DNA of 64,000 nt from Planctomicrobium piriforme (lineage in GTDB: Bacteria > Planctomycetota > Planctomycetia > Planctomycetales > Planctomycetaceae). The notes below the pieces were generated by a model, which worked only from the letters and a program-made list of their open reading frames with translations, did not search any database and had not been told where the DNA came from. How positions within the stretch are numbered: position 1 is the first letter of the stretch; every line of letters starts with the position of its first letter. This document shows positions 1 through 8,693 of the stretch, piece after piece. The stretch is from the NCBI RefSeq assembly GCF_900113665.1, contig NZ_FOQD01000004.1:62001-126000 (forward strand), written 5' to 3'. The position numbers and the translations under genes were made by a program.

Positions 1-405
1 CTCTATCAAGCCGGCGCCCGCCATCAGCTTCGTGCGTTGCAATTGGAACACGAGATTGACGCCCTGATCGGCAGTCCTCTAGGCACCCTCGCCCGAATTG
101 CCGTCTTCTACAATCAGGGAGGAGCGGTACTTTGGCCGCAGGCCAATGGCGAGCAAATCGAGGCGCTGCCCCGCGATCTCGAACACCCCAGCGGAATTTT
201 TTTGAAAGATGGCAGGCTGATTGTTCACGCCTCCGGCGAGTGGCGAGTTTATCAAACCCGGCAACACAAGCTGGTGCACATGGGGAATATCGTCGGCATC
301 GACCAACGACCTCTGGCCATCACTCCTGGCCCCGCTGCCGACCAGTTTGCCGTCTGGAGCGGGGGCGGACCGGAAGAGATCGTCATCTATACCGTGGACA
401 ATTAA
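1..405 (+). CDS. C-terminal part of an unrecognised protein (5' end outside window)
   Basis: The frame is open from base 1 and stops at 403-405, so about 134 residues are visible and the start lies outside the window. The internal TTG at 37 is not needed as a start. The segment is rich in short alternating hydrophobic stretches (LARIAVFYNQGG, GIFLKDGRLIVHASGEW, FAVWSGGGPEEIVIYTV) that look like successive beta strands, compatible with the last blades of a propeller or a jelly-roll. I see no catalytic motif and do not recognise the family. The next gene is convergent, ending at 746. Confidence 0.6.
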   Translation, partial: LYQAGARHQLRALQLEHEIDALIGSPLGTLARIAVFYNQGGAVLWPQANGEQIEALPRDLEHPSGIFLKDGRLIVHASGEWRVYQTRQHKLVHMGNIVGIDQRPLAITPGPAADQFAVWSGGGPEEIVIYTVDN

Positions 406-745
406 AAGCTGTCCCCGCAATTCACCGCCGGCGCCGAACCACTTCGCGGACTGGAAAGGCTCGCGACTTCCCGCACGAGAAAAAGTAAAGCTGACGAGAA
501 CCGAAGAGCCTACCCAGTCTGCCAAGGGCAACATAAGCCCTTCTGATCGAGCGTAGTCGTATGACGTATTCCACCTGCTTGCGATCACAGCCTGGGTGTT
601 CAAGACCCTGCGCCAAAATCGGTGACATCGACCACGGCCATGTTGGTCGATGTCACCGAGGCAACCAAAAGCGAGCGGGTCGTTTCCGCATTTCCACCGC
701 TCCCTGATAGCAACTGAAGACGGACCCGTCTGCAAGCGCGGCCGC
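406..745. other. 340-base convergent intergenic region
   Basis: The region lies between the ends of two converging genes. Open frames here have no ribosome binding site or recognisable protein character. The only clear structure is the 13-bp inverted repeat at 621-657, listed separately. Confidence 0.5.
621..657. repeat. Perfect 13-bp inverted repeat (hairpin)
   Basis: The arms GGTGACATCGACC (621-633) and GGTCGATGTCACC (645-657) are exactly complementary, around an 11-base loop. There is no T-run on either side, so it is not a classical intrinsic terminator, but it sits between two convergent genes and could end or stabilise either transcript. Confidence 0.75.
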
Positions 746-2224
746 TTATGCGAGGATGTCTTTCACGACGTTGCCGTAAACATCCGTCAATCGCTCGTCC
801 CGCCCTTGGTGGAAGTAAGTCAGTCGGGTGTGGTCGATGCCCATCAGATGCAAAATCGTGGCATGCAGATCGTGTACATGCACGCGGTTCTCGACGGCCG
901 TGAATCCGAATTCGTCGGTGGCTCCATAGGCCATGCCCCCCTTCACTCCGCCGCCGGCCAGCCACATTGAAAACCCATAGGGGTTGTGGTTGCGGCCAGG
1001 CTTTCCGGCCCCTTCGCTGAAGGGCATCCGTCCGAATTCGCCCCCCCAGATCACGAGGGTGCTCTCCAATAATCCCCGTTGTTCGAGATCGGCGAGCAGT
1101 GCGGCAATCGGCTGATCGGTTTCGCCGGCGTGTCGCCCGTGGTTCTTTTCGACGTTTTCGTGGGCGTCCCAGGTTTCTTCCAGATGGCCGCCGCCGGAGT
1201 AAAGCTGTACGAATTTCACACCGCGCTCGACCAGCCGCCGCGCGATCAGACAGTTGCGGCCAAACTCGGCGGTCGGGTTCTGATTGACGCCATAGGCGTC
1301 AAGAGTGCTGGCGGTTTCCTGCGTGAGGTCGACCGCTTCGGGAGCTTCCGACTGCATCCGAAACGCCAGTTCATAACTGGCCGAACGGGCTGCCAGTTCC
1401 GCGCCGCCGGGTCGGGAGTTCAGGTGCTGGTCGTTCAACTGTGCCAGTAGATCGAGCTGCTGCCGCTGAGCCGCACGAGTGAATTCCGCCGGACCGGCAA
1501 GATCGAGAATCGGATTTCCCACCGGCCGAAAGAGCGTCCCCTGGTATGTGGCCGGCATGAAGCCGCTTGACCAGTTGGGCTGACCGCCGATCGGACCGCC
1601 CCGTTTATCGAGCATGACCACATAGCCCGGCAGGTTCTGGTTTTCACTGCCGAGTCCATAGATGCTCCAGCTTCCGAGCGATGGCCGTCCCACGATCGGC
1701 TTGCCTGTATTCATCTGCAGGAGCGCCGAGCCGTGGGCATGCGTGTCGGTGTAGCAGGAACGAATCACCGCCAGCTTGTCGGCGTGTTGGCGGAGATGCG
1801 GGAAGAAGTCGGATACCGGGAGTCCGCTTTCTCCGCCGGGTGCGAACTTTCGCGCCGCAGGCGTGAGCAACCCCATGGGACGTCCGCCGGAATTGATGAA
1901 CTTCTTGTCCGGTGGGAGCGGCTGGCCAGCGTATTTCTCGAGCGCCGGTTTTGGATCGAACGTGTCAACCTGACTGGGACCGCCGTTCATCAGCAGGAAG
2001 ATGACGCTTTTGACCTTGGTCGGGAAATGCGGAGCCCGCGCGGAGAGCGAAGACTCCGAGGAAACGGTGGCGGCGCTGGCATATCGGGCAAAGAACCCGT
2101 CCTGCTCCAACAGGCCAGCGAGGGCCACGCCTGCGAAGCCGGCTCCCATCTCCCAGATGAATTCACGCCGGCCGGTTCCACATGGGAACGGCGAGCCGGC
2201 TCTGGCTGCGGCATCAATCCACAT
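746..2224 (-). CDS. DUF1501 family secreted protein
   Basis: The 492-residue protein belongs to the DUF1501 family, which is abundant in planctomycetes, structurally related to sulfatases/alkaline phosphatases, and of unknown substrate. Near the N-terminus RREFIWE is followed by a hydrophobic alanine/glycine-rich stretch, a twin-arginine-like export signal. Family-typical segments include FLLMNGGPSQVDTFDPKP, SCYTDTHAHGS, the EFGRMPF motif and a C-terminal HDLHATILHLMGID motif. The ATG at 2224 was chosen because it overlaps the end of the upstream DUF1549/DUF1553 gene by 11 bases, the usual arrangement of this pair, and because the longer frame back to 2548 has no family similarity. Translational coupling with the upstream gene is likely. 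The partner pair probably acts together outside the cytoplasm; the reaction is unknown. Confidence 0.9.
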   Translation of the reverse strand: MWIDAAARAGSPFPCGTGRREFIWEMGAGFAGVALAGLLEQDGFFARYASAATVSSESSLSARAPHFPTKVKSVIFLLMNGGPSQVDTFDPKPALEKYAGQPLPPDKKFINSGGRPMGLLTPAARKFAPGGESGLPVSDFFPHLRQHADKLAVIRSCYTDTHAHGSALLQMNTGKPIVGRPSLGSWSIYGLGSENQNLPGYVVMLDKRGGPIGGQPNWSSGFMPATYQGTLFRPVGNPILDLAGPAEFTRAAQRQQLDLLAQLNDQHLNSRPGGAELAARSASYELAFRMQSEAPEAVDLTQETASTLDAYGVNQNPTAEFGRNCLIARRLVERGVKFVQLYSGGGHLEETWDAHENVEKNHGRHAGETDQPIAALLADLEQRGLLESTLVIWGGEFGRMPFSEGAGKPGRNHNPYGFSMWLAGGGVKGGMAYGATDEFGFTAVENRVHVHDLHATILHLMGIDHTRLTYFHQGRDERLTDVYGNVVKDILA

Positions 2225-4433
2225 AGATGAACTCGTTCGTGTTGAGCAGGACGTGACAAAGCGATACCCAGGAGAGCAACTCGGAATTTTTGTCAGGCAG
2301 GTTTTTTCGCTGTGCTTCCAGGTGCCCGCGAGCGACTTCGCGTTCGTTGTCGGTCGGTGAACGCAGGAGGGCAAAACGCCAGGCGGCGTCGATGCGTGCG
2401 TTGGTGTCCAGACCCTGCGCACAAACCCGTTTGGCGAACTGAAGGCTCTGCTCATGGACCCAGCTGTTATTGAGCAGTGCCAGCGCCTGAGGGGCCACGG
2501 TCGTGACATCACGGCGGCCGGTTGGGACGGCGTTGTCGCACATGTCAAACGTCGTCATGAAGGGCACAATCAGCCCGCGCTTGCTGTACAGGTACAAACT
2601 GCGCCGTCGGGTTTCCTCGGGAGGAGACGCCTGATACGCACCGCTTTTCATTGAAAGCCCTTCGAGCGCCTCTTCACTGATCGGAGCATGAAAGCTTGGC
2701 CCGCCGACCTTGAGATCCAGTTGACCCGAGGTGGCGAGAATAGCGTCACGCAAGGATTCCGCGTCGAGCCGTCGGCGCTCCGCATGCCACCAGAAGTGAT
2801 TGCCGGAATCTTTCAGTTCGAACTCTGGCTGTCGTGGATTCAACGAACTCTGGCGATAGGTCTCGCTCATGACCATCAGCTTGTGCAGTCGTTTCAACCG
2901 CCAGCCGCCATCGACCAGTTCACCGGCGAGCCAGTCCAGCAACTCGGGATGGGTGGGCGGCTGCCCGTTAAATCCAAAGTTGTCAGGCGTGCGAACCAAG
3001 CCTGCACCGAAGTGATGTTCCCACAGTCGATTCACGATCACGCGGGGCGTTAATGGATTGCGTGAGTCCGACATCCATTGGGCGAGTTGCAGACGGCGCT
3101 GCGTTGTTTTGGCATCGGCAGGCGGTGGAAGAAACTCCCGATCCAGCTCTGGAATGCCGCTCAACGGACCTGCACTGACTTCCTGTAAGGGGCGATGCAC
3201 GTCCCCTTTCTTCAGCGCGTGCAGCGGCTTGGGCTGCTTCGTCAGGTCGGTCCAGCCGAGCACATCGAAGCCGAGTTCCTCTTTCGTAGGCCCGCCCAGA
3301 AACTTGCGATCGCGAGATGCGACCGGACCAGGCCAGAACGCGGCGGCGACTCGGTAATAGTCGGCCTGCGTGATCGGGTCGAATTTATGATCATGACAGC
3401 GTGCGCATTTGACGGTCAGCCCGAGAATGGCTGTCGTACTCGCATGGACCATGTCTTCCAGGCGTTCGTACTGATATTCGGAGGCGTCATTGGGTTCGTC
3501 ATCCCAGGTTCCCAGGCGGATAAACCCGGTCGCAATTACGGTGGATTCGGTGCGATCGGGCAACTCATCGCCGGCAAGTTGCTCCAGCACGAACCGATCA
3601 AACGGCATGTCCGAGTTGCAGGCATTGGTGACCCAGTCTCGGTACTTCCAGGCGAACGGCTTTTCCGCATCGCGCTCATAGCCGTTCGTTTCCGCAAAAC
3701 GGGCGACGTCCAGCCAGTGTCGCGCCCAGCGTTCGCCAAATTGCGGCAGCGACAGCAAGCGGTCGACTTGCCGCTCGTAAGCTTCCGGAGAGTCATTTGC
3801 CGCAAAGGCGTCCATTTCCTCCGCTGTGGGCGGTAGCCCGATCAGATCCATGTAAAGGCGGCGGAGTAAGGCCCGCTTGTCCGCAGGCGGGGCAGGGGAG
3901 AGACCATGTTGCTGAAGTTTCTGCCGGACAAAGGCATCGACCGGCTGTGCCCCAAAGCCGGTCGGCACTTCAGGCCGTTTGACAGGTTGTAACGACCACC
4001 AGTCGCGTCCTGCCCGAACATCGGTCGTGCGTTCATAGGCATCGAGGACACGGCCTTCTGGCCAGGGAGCGCCAGCATTGATCCAATCTCGCAGCATCTG
4101 GATTTCTGCGGCAGGCAGATGCTGGGGCTTCCCATTTTTTTCCGGCGGCATCTCGCCGACAACCACGCGGGCAATGAGCTCACTGCTTTCGGCGTCACCC
4201 GGCACAATCACCTTGCCGCTGGCGCCGCCTGCCAGGGCGCGATCTTTTCGGGTGAGATCGAGTTCCCCATTCGGATCAGCGGATTGGTGGCATTCCAGGC
4301 AGCGCCGCAGGAACACGTTGGCAGCGGTCTGCTCGAAGTTCACGTCGGCTGCCGATGCGGCGCGAACCGGCACGCACGCGACAAATATCGCCGCGAAGAC
4401 CAGACCCAATGGCTGCTGACATTTTGTGAACAT
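2214..4433 (-). CDS. DUF1549/DUF1553 (PSCyt1-PSCyt2-PSD1) cytochrome-like secreted protein
   Basis: The 739-residue protein starts at the ATG at 4433, followed by a signal peptide (hydrophobic FAAIFVACVP, then AASA before the mature part). Residues about 30-130 form a cytochrome-c-like PSCyt1 domain with the haem motif CLECH (residues 45-49). A DUF1549 (PSCyt2) domain follows, containing RHWLDVARFAETNGY and a second CxxCH in CARCHDHKFDP, and then a C-terminal DUF1553 (PSD1) domain with NPLTPRVIVNRLWEHHFG. This architecture is almost confined to the Planctomycetes/Verrucomicrobia group; an extracytoplasmic redox role is inferred from the CxxCH motifs and the substrate is not known. The gene lies 13 bases downstream of a ROK regulator and overlaps the DUF1501 gene, so the three probably form one operon. 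Confidence 0.93.
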   Translation of the reverse strand: MFTKCQQPLGLVFAAIFVACVPVRAASAADVNFEQTAANVFLRRCLECHQSADPNGELDLTRKDRALAGGASGKVIVPGDAESSELIARVVVGEMPPEKNGKPQHLPAAEIQMLRDWINAGAPWPEGRVLDAYERTTDVRAGRDWWSLQPVKRPEVPTGFGAQPVDAFVRQKLQQHGLSPAPPADKRALLRRLYMDLIGLPPTAEEMDAFAANDSPEAYERQVDRLLSLPQFGERWARHWLDVARFAETNGYERDAEKPFAWKYRDWVTNACNSDMPFDRFVLEQLAGDELPDRTESTVIATGFIRLGTWDDEPNDASEYQYERLEDMVHASTTAILGLTVKCARCHDHKFDPITQADYYRVAAAFWPGPVASRDRKFLGGPTKEELGFDVLGWTDLTKQPKPLHALKKGDVHRPLQEVSAGPLSGIPELDREFLPPPADAKTTQRRLQLAQWMSDSRNPLTPRVIVNRLWEHHFGAGLVRTPDNFGFNGQPPTHPELLDWLAGELVDGGWRLKRLHKLMVMSETYRQSSLNPRQPEFELKDSGNHFWWHAERRRLDAESLRDAILATSGQLDLKVGGPSFHAPISEEALEGLSMKSGAYQASPPEETRRRSLYLYSKRGLIVPFMTTFDMCDNAVPTGRRDVTTVAPQALALLNNSWVHEQSLQFAKRVCAQGLDTNARIDAAWRFALLRSPTDNEREVARGHLEAQRKNLPDKNSELLSWVSLCHVLLNTNEFIYVD

Positions 4434-4446
4434 GGAAGTCAGCCTG

Positions 4447-5607
4447 TTACGAAAGAGTCGGGGCCCAGGATTGCGTGAGGTGCTGGAGAATTCCGGCGAT
4501 GGCTCCCTGCCGTTTGCTGCCGCGGGCCTGCACAATCCGACATTCCGCCAGCGCCGGAGTCAGTGCCCGCTGACGGGTGCGTTCGATCACGCGTGAGAAC
4601 AGATCATCCGCCGCAGTGAACAGCAATCCATGGACGAACAACACGGTCGGATTGAAGATGTTGATGACGGCCGCAATGCCCACTGCCAGATACTCGACAA
4701 CTCGATCAAGCTCTGCAGTCGCGTCAATCTCCCCACTGCGAATCAAACTGACGGCCGCGTGGATGTCGACGGTGCGTCCAATCTTCTCAGAAATCGCCCG
4801 GGCCAGTGCCGTATCGGTCGCCAAAGTTTCAAGGCACCCGCGGTTGCCGCATCCGCAGCGGAGCCCGTTCAGGTCGACGGTGATGTGTCCGAGTTCGCCT
4901 GCCAATCCGCTGTTGCCAGTCAGCAGGCGGCCGCCGCTCATAACGCCGAGGCCTAGCCCTGAACTGACATCGAGCATGGCGAAGTCGTCTCGGCCCCGCG
5001 CCTCGCCAAACATCCGTTCTCCCAGGCAGAGTGCGTGCGACTCCTGCAAGACGACGCATTCGACCCCGAGCCGGTCCGAGAGATCCTTACCGGGACGGTG
5101 ACCGTCCAGGACGCGAAGATTGGGCGAGAGCACCACTTCGCCGATCCGCTGATTCTTGAGGCCCGGGACGCTGATCCCCACCCCCTGAATTTCGCTGCCG
5201 AGAATCCGCTTCAGAATCTGGGCCTCGGTTTCGACTTTTCTGAGCAAGCTTTCATAAGTGTCGGGAGTCTCAAAAGTCCGCATGCGATCGGGATCGAGCC
5301 GGCCATCCAGACCTGTGGCGACGACCCATGAGCGGTTGACGTCGATCACAACGCCCAGCACACAGACTTTGTCAGCGGCCAGCTTAACCAGCTTGGCCGG
5401 CCTGCCGAAGGCGCCAGCGGAGGCTTCGATTTCTTCCAGTAAGCCGACTTCCATCAGGGAAGTGACAGCTTTGGAGACAGTGGGAGCGCTCAACCCTGAA
5501 AGTCGTGTGACCATCGCACGCGACGAGGGACCGCGCTGTTGAATCAGTTCCAGCACCCGCCGTTCATTGATCCGGCGGAGCAGCGTGGGCTCGATTCTGG
5601 CAGACAT
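4447..5607 (-). CDS. ROK-family transcriptional regulator
   Basis: The 386-residue protein has an N-terminal winged helix-turn-helix (about 10-65; SAPTVSKAVTSLMEVGLLEE is the recognition region) and a ROK domain (about 85-380). The ROK zinc motif CGCGNRGCLE is present with Cys251, Cys253 and Cys258 and the preceding His241 in GELGH. The position that carries the catalytic Asp in ROK sugar kinases (normally within an N-D-A segment before GE) reads LQESHALCLGE here, so sugar-kinase activity is unlikely and the domain probably only senses a sugar, as in NagC/XylR-type regulators. It is the first gene of the probable operon with the DUF1549/DUF1553 and DUF1501 genes and may regulate them, with the effector likely a sugar derived from their substrate. 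That last step is inference. Confidence 0.9.
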   Translation of the reverse strand: MSARIEPTLLRRINERRVLELIQQRGPSSRAMVTRLSGLSAPTVSKAVTSLMEVGLLEEIEASAGAFGRPAKLVKLAADKVCVLGVVIDVNRSWVVATGLDGRLDPDRMRTFETPDTYESLLRKVETEAQILKRILGSEIQGVGISVPGLKNQRIGEVVLSPNLRVLDGHRPGKDLSDRLGVECVVLQESHALCLGERMFGEARGRDDFAMLDVSSGLGLGVMSGGRLLTGNSGLAGELGHITVDLNGLRCGCGNRGCLETLATDTALARAISEKIGRTVDIHAAVSLIRSGEIDATAELDRVVEYLAVGIAAVINIFNPTVLFVHGLLFTAADDLFSRVIERTRQRALTPALAECRIVQARGSKRQGAIAGILQHLTQSWAPTLS

Positions 5608-6090
5608 GGGGTCGACTCCGGGAGTTCTCGTGTGGGGTCGACGATAGCACAGAGACTTTCACTTTGTAAAGGATCATAAATAAGTCGGGGCAAATATCTC
5701 AGGATCCGACGCGGACCAAGCGATGCAGCTCTTCGTGCGATTGCGAAAAGATTTTCCACGGCTGCACTGTGGAGGGTTGCCGTTCGTTCCTGTCGTGAGG
5801 TTCCCGAAGGATCACAACCGCAGAATGGCCGGTCACTGACAGGCCTGGTCCAGACGGTTGCTGCTATTCCCACGATCGCAAAGCCAACGGGCTGTTCGTC
5901 AGATCTGTTTGCAGAATTCGCCGGGAGCCAAAACGACATGCCATGCGAATGGCCAGAGTCGTTTCGCAAATGACCAGCAGTGACAACGCGGTCAGCCGCA
6001 GCGTCTTCCGGTTTCCGGTTCAGGTGATTCAACAGCTGCTGAATCGATTCAGTCGAAAAACCGGGCACCGGTTAGCGGCGACGTTCCAGG
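5608..6090. other. 483-base intergenic region upstream of the ROK gene
   Basis: The region separates the ROK gene start from the ftsH stop, both on the minus strand. An open frame of 174 codons (5544-6068, minus) overlaps the ROK gene and has no recognisable protein character, so I treat it as noncoding. The stretch 5640-5700 is locally AT-rich and is the most likely place for the ROK promoter. No clear operator or terminator was found. Confidence 0.4.
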
Positions 6091-8175
6091 CTATTCGTCG
6101 GTTCCCTGCTTGAGAGAGGAACGCGAACCCGACGCGGGATCGTCCGTCGGGTGGACGGCTCGAGCGGCGGAGGTACCGGGTTTCAGTTGGGGGCCGGTCT
6201 TGTGGGCATCGAGGATCACCTTGAGTTGATCCGAGTTCATCACTTCGCGTTCGATCAGCTCCGTCGTCATCTGTTCCAGCACCGGTCGACGTGAACGCAG
6301 GATCTCGCGTGAGATTTCCATGCACTCGTCAATGATGCGGCGGACTTCAAGATCGATTTCACGCAGCGTGTGTTCGCTGTGGATGTAATCTGACGGGCCG
6401 TTCGATGAGCCGTTCAAGAACGGCGACCGCTTGGATTCGCGGTAGTTCACCCGGCCGAGTTTGGCGCTCATCCCGAATTCCATCACCATCCGTCGGGCGA
6501 GGTCAGTGGCGCGTTCGAGATCATTCTGGGCGCCGGTGGAGGACTCTTCAAAGACGGTGTCTTCCGCAGCAATCCCCCCCAGCATCACGCAGATCCGGTT
6601 GCGAATCTCTGTCTGCGTGATCAGATGTCGGTCATCCTCAGGCCGCTGCAGCATGTACCCGAGTGCCCCGAAGCCGCGCGGAATGATTGAAATCTTGTGG
6701 ACCGGATCAGTCTGCGGCAGGCTGCTGGCGACGAGCGCGTGACCGCACTCGTGATAGGCAACCCGCTGCTTTTCGTCTTCCTGAATGATCTTGGAAGCCT
6801 TTTCAAGACCGGCGACGACCCGTTCGATGGCTTCTTCGAACTCGACCATCGAAACGGAGGTTTTGTCGTTCCGGGCCGCGAGCAGCGCGGCTTCGTTGAC
6901 GAGGTTCGACAGATCCGCGCCGACGAAACCGGGGGTCAGTCGGGCGATGCGACCCAGATCGACATCATCAGACATTTTGATTTTCGTCGAATGCACCTTC
7001 AGAATCGCGGCGCGGCCTTTGTAGTCAGGGCGGTCGACCAGCACATGGCGGTCGAAACGACCCGGCCGCATGAGGGCGGGGTCGAGCGTTTCAGGCCGGT
7101 TCGTCGCCCCCATCACGATCACGCTCTGGTCGGATGAAAAACCGTCCATCTCAACCAGCAGCGCATTGAGAGTCTGTTCGCGCTCGTCGTGTCCGCCCGG
7201 CATCCCGTTACCGCGGACCTTGCCGAGAGCATCGAGTTCGTCGATGAAGATGATGCTCGGCGATTTCTGGCCTGCCTGCGAGAACATGTCGCGAACACGC
7301 GCCGCACCGACGCCCACGAACATTTCCACGAAGTCAGAACCGGAGAGACTGAAAAACGGCACGCCTGCTTCACCGGCGACTGCCTTGGCGAGCAAGGTCT
7401 TGCCGGTCCCTGGCGGGCCGACGAGCAGCACGCCGCGGGGAATGCGACCGCCGAGAGCCTGATATTTTCCAGGCGTCCGCAAAAACTCGACCACTTCCCG
7501 CAGCTCGTCAACCGCTTCTTCAATCCCTGCGACGTCTTCAAACGTGATACGAACGTCGTCTTCCGCATAGAGACGACCACGGCTGCGACCGAACGACATC
7601 GCCTGACCAGGTCCGCCGATCTTGCGGAGAAAGAGAATGAAAATCAGGACGACCGAGGCCATCAGCATGATGGACAGAACGGTGCTCCACTCTGTTTCGG
7701 GAGACGAACCGGTGTAGTCGATCCCCTTTTTGTCGAGCGTGTTGCTCAGGTCGGCAATTTTCTGATCGGCGATGCCGCCGATGGGAATCCGATATCGCTG
7801 CACCCGTTCCGCAGCGGGCTTGGCGGCGTCGCCCGACTCTCCCCCCAGGCTGGGCACGAGATCGACCGGATTGACGCCCGGCAGCTTGGTGGGATCGGTC
7901 TTCGGCTGGTTCTGAAAGGAAATAAACTGCCGACCGATGGTGAGGTTGAAGACGTTACTCTTGTTGTATTTGCCTGATTCGAGCCCGCTGACGAAATCGC
8001 CGACGGTGAGCGGCTTGGCGAGAGTCTGCTCCCGCATCCAGGTCCAGCCGACGATGACGACGATCCCGCCGATCAGCAAATACCAGAACGAGGCGCCGGA
8101 GTTCCTTTCATTGCGTTTCGCGTTCGGTTTTCCCTCGCGGGGAGCCCCATCCGGCGTTGGCGAACCTGATTTCAT
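6091..8175 (-). CDS. ftsH: ATP-dependent zinc metalloprotease FtsH
   Basis: The 694-residue membrane-anchored AAA protease degrades misfolded and regulatory membrane proteins. Transmembrane segments lie at about 30-46 and 166-186, with an extracytoplasmic loop between them. The AAA domain has Walker A GPPGTGKT (253-260), Walker B IIFIDE (308-313), the pore motif FVEMFVGVG and the second region of homology around ATNRPETLDPALMRPGRFD. The peptidase domain carries the zinc motif HECGH (475-479), and the third ligand is probably the Asp in the NDLERATD segment. Length and order match standard bacterial FtsH, with a slightly long intermembrane loop and a polar C-terminal tail. Planctomycetes often hold several ftsH copies, so this need not be the only one. 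It is read divergently from tatA across a 240-base gap. Confidence 0.97.
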   Translation of the reverse strand: MKSGSPTPDGAPREGKPNAKRNERNSGASFWYLLIGGIVVIVGWTWMREQTLAKPLTVGDFVSGLESGKYNKSNVFNLTIGRQFISFQNQPKTDPTKLPGVNPVDLVPSLGGESGDAAKPAAERVQRYRIPIGGIADQKIADLSNTLDKKGIDYTGSSPETEWSTVLSIMLMASVVLIFILFLRKIGGPGQAMSFGRSRGRLYAEDDVRITFEDVAGIEEAVDELREVVEFLRTPGKYQALGGRIPRGVLLVGPPGTGKTLLAKAVAGEAGVPFFSLSGSDFVEMFVGVGAARVRDMFSQAGQKSPSIIFIDELDALGKVRGNGMPGGHDEREQTLNALLVEMDGFSSDQSVIVMGATNRPETLDPALMRPGRFDRHVLVDRPDYKGRAAILKVHSTKIKMSDDVDLGRIARLTPGFVGADLSNLVNEAALLAARNDKTSVSMVEFEEAIERVVAGLEKASKIIQEDEKQRVAYHECGHALVASSLPQTDPVHKISIIPRGFGALGYMLQRPEDDRHLITQTEIRNRICVMLGGIAAEDTVFEESSTGAQNDLERATDLARRMVMEFGMSAKLGRVNYRESKRSPFLNGSSNGPSDYIHSEHTLREIDLEVRRIIDECMEISREILRSRRPVLEQMTTELIEREVMNSDQLKVILDAHKTGPQLKPGTSAARAVHPTDDPASGSRSSLKQGTDE

Positions 8176-8257
8176 CGATGCCTCTTCCCTGTGGTTGCAG
8201 AATCGGTCTTACGATTCACTCTAGGTCGGGTCTGTCAGGCGGTCAATGATTTGGGGC

Positions 8258-8285
8258 GTTGAGGGTTGAGCGTTGAGCGTTGAGT
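8258..8285. repeat. Four tandem copies of a 7-bp unit (GTTGAGN)
   Basis: Between the divergent ftsH and tatA starts, the units GTTGAGG, GTTGAGC, GTTGAGC and GTTGAGT follow each other without gaps. A related GTTCAACC segment occurs at about 8339 in the opposite sense, so the region could also fold weakly. It is 80 bases from the ftsH start codon and 130 from tatA. Confidence 0.7.
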
Positions 8286-8414
8286 GAAAAAGACCTGAAC
8301 GGGGGAGTGCCTCACGTTTTGGAGCTTCAACCTCTGACTGTTCAACCCTATAATGCCTTGACCCCGCTGGTTTGGGGAAACAACGCTGTTCCGTTCGATT
8401 GAGAAAGCACCGGC

Positions 8415-8594
8415 ATGTTTGGCCTCGGAATGACTGAGTTGATCGTCCTGGCAGTGATCGTGCTGTTGCTGTTCGGCAGTCGGTTGCCATCGGCGATGCG
8501 GTCGCTCGGCAGCTCTTTCAATTCCTTCAAGAAAGGAATGAAAGAGGGAGAAGACGACTCAAGCTCCGGCCATCTCGATTCTCCGAAGCACTGA
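8415..8594 (+). CDS. tatA: Twin-arginine translocase subunit TatA/TatE family
   Basis: This is a 59-residue protein. It begins MFGLGMTELIVLAVIVLLLF, followed by GSRLPSAMRSLGSSFNSFKK and an acidic, polar tail (GEDDSSSGH). That is the TatA/E pattern: a short N-terminal transmembrane helix, a hinge with the conserved Phe-Gly (here FGSRLP), and an amphipathic helix. It would form the protein-conducting part of the Tat pathway in the inner membrane. No tatB or tatC lies nearby. The Tat-like signal on the DUF1501 protein at 746-2224 is a plausible client. The length is at the short end of the family. Confidence 0.9.
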   Translation: MFGLGMTELIVLAVIVLLLFGSRLPSAMRSLGSSFNSFKKGMKEGEDDSSSGHLDSPKH

Positions 8595-8693
8595 TGTCGG
8601 CCGCATCCCTGGAATCAGGCGGCACAGACATTTCTGCCTGTGCAAATGATGCGACATTCATTTTTCTCGGGTACTCTCTTCTCGGGCCATTTG

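Noticed and set aside
2225..2548. N-terminal extension of the DUF1501 gene
   Set aside because: The 108 residues before the ATG at 2224 are out-of-frame shadow of the DUF1553 gene, and the Tat-like signal starts at 2224.
5544..6068. 174-codon frame on the minus strand between the ROK gene and ftsH
   Set aside because: It overlaps the ROK coding start, has no ribosome binding site and no recognisable protein character.
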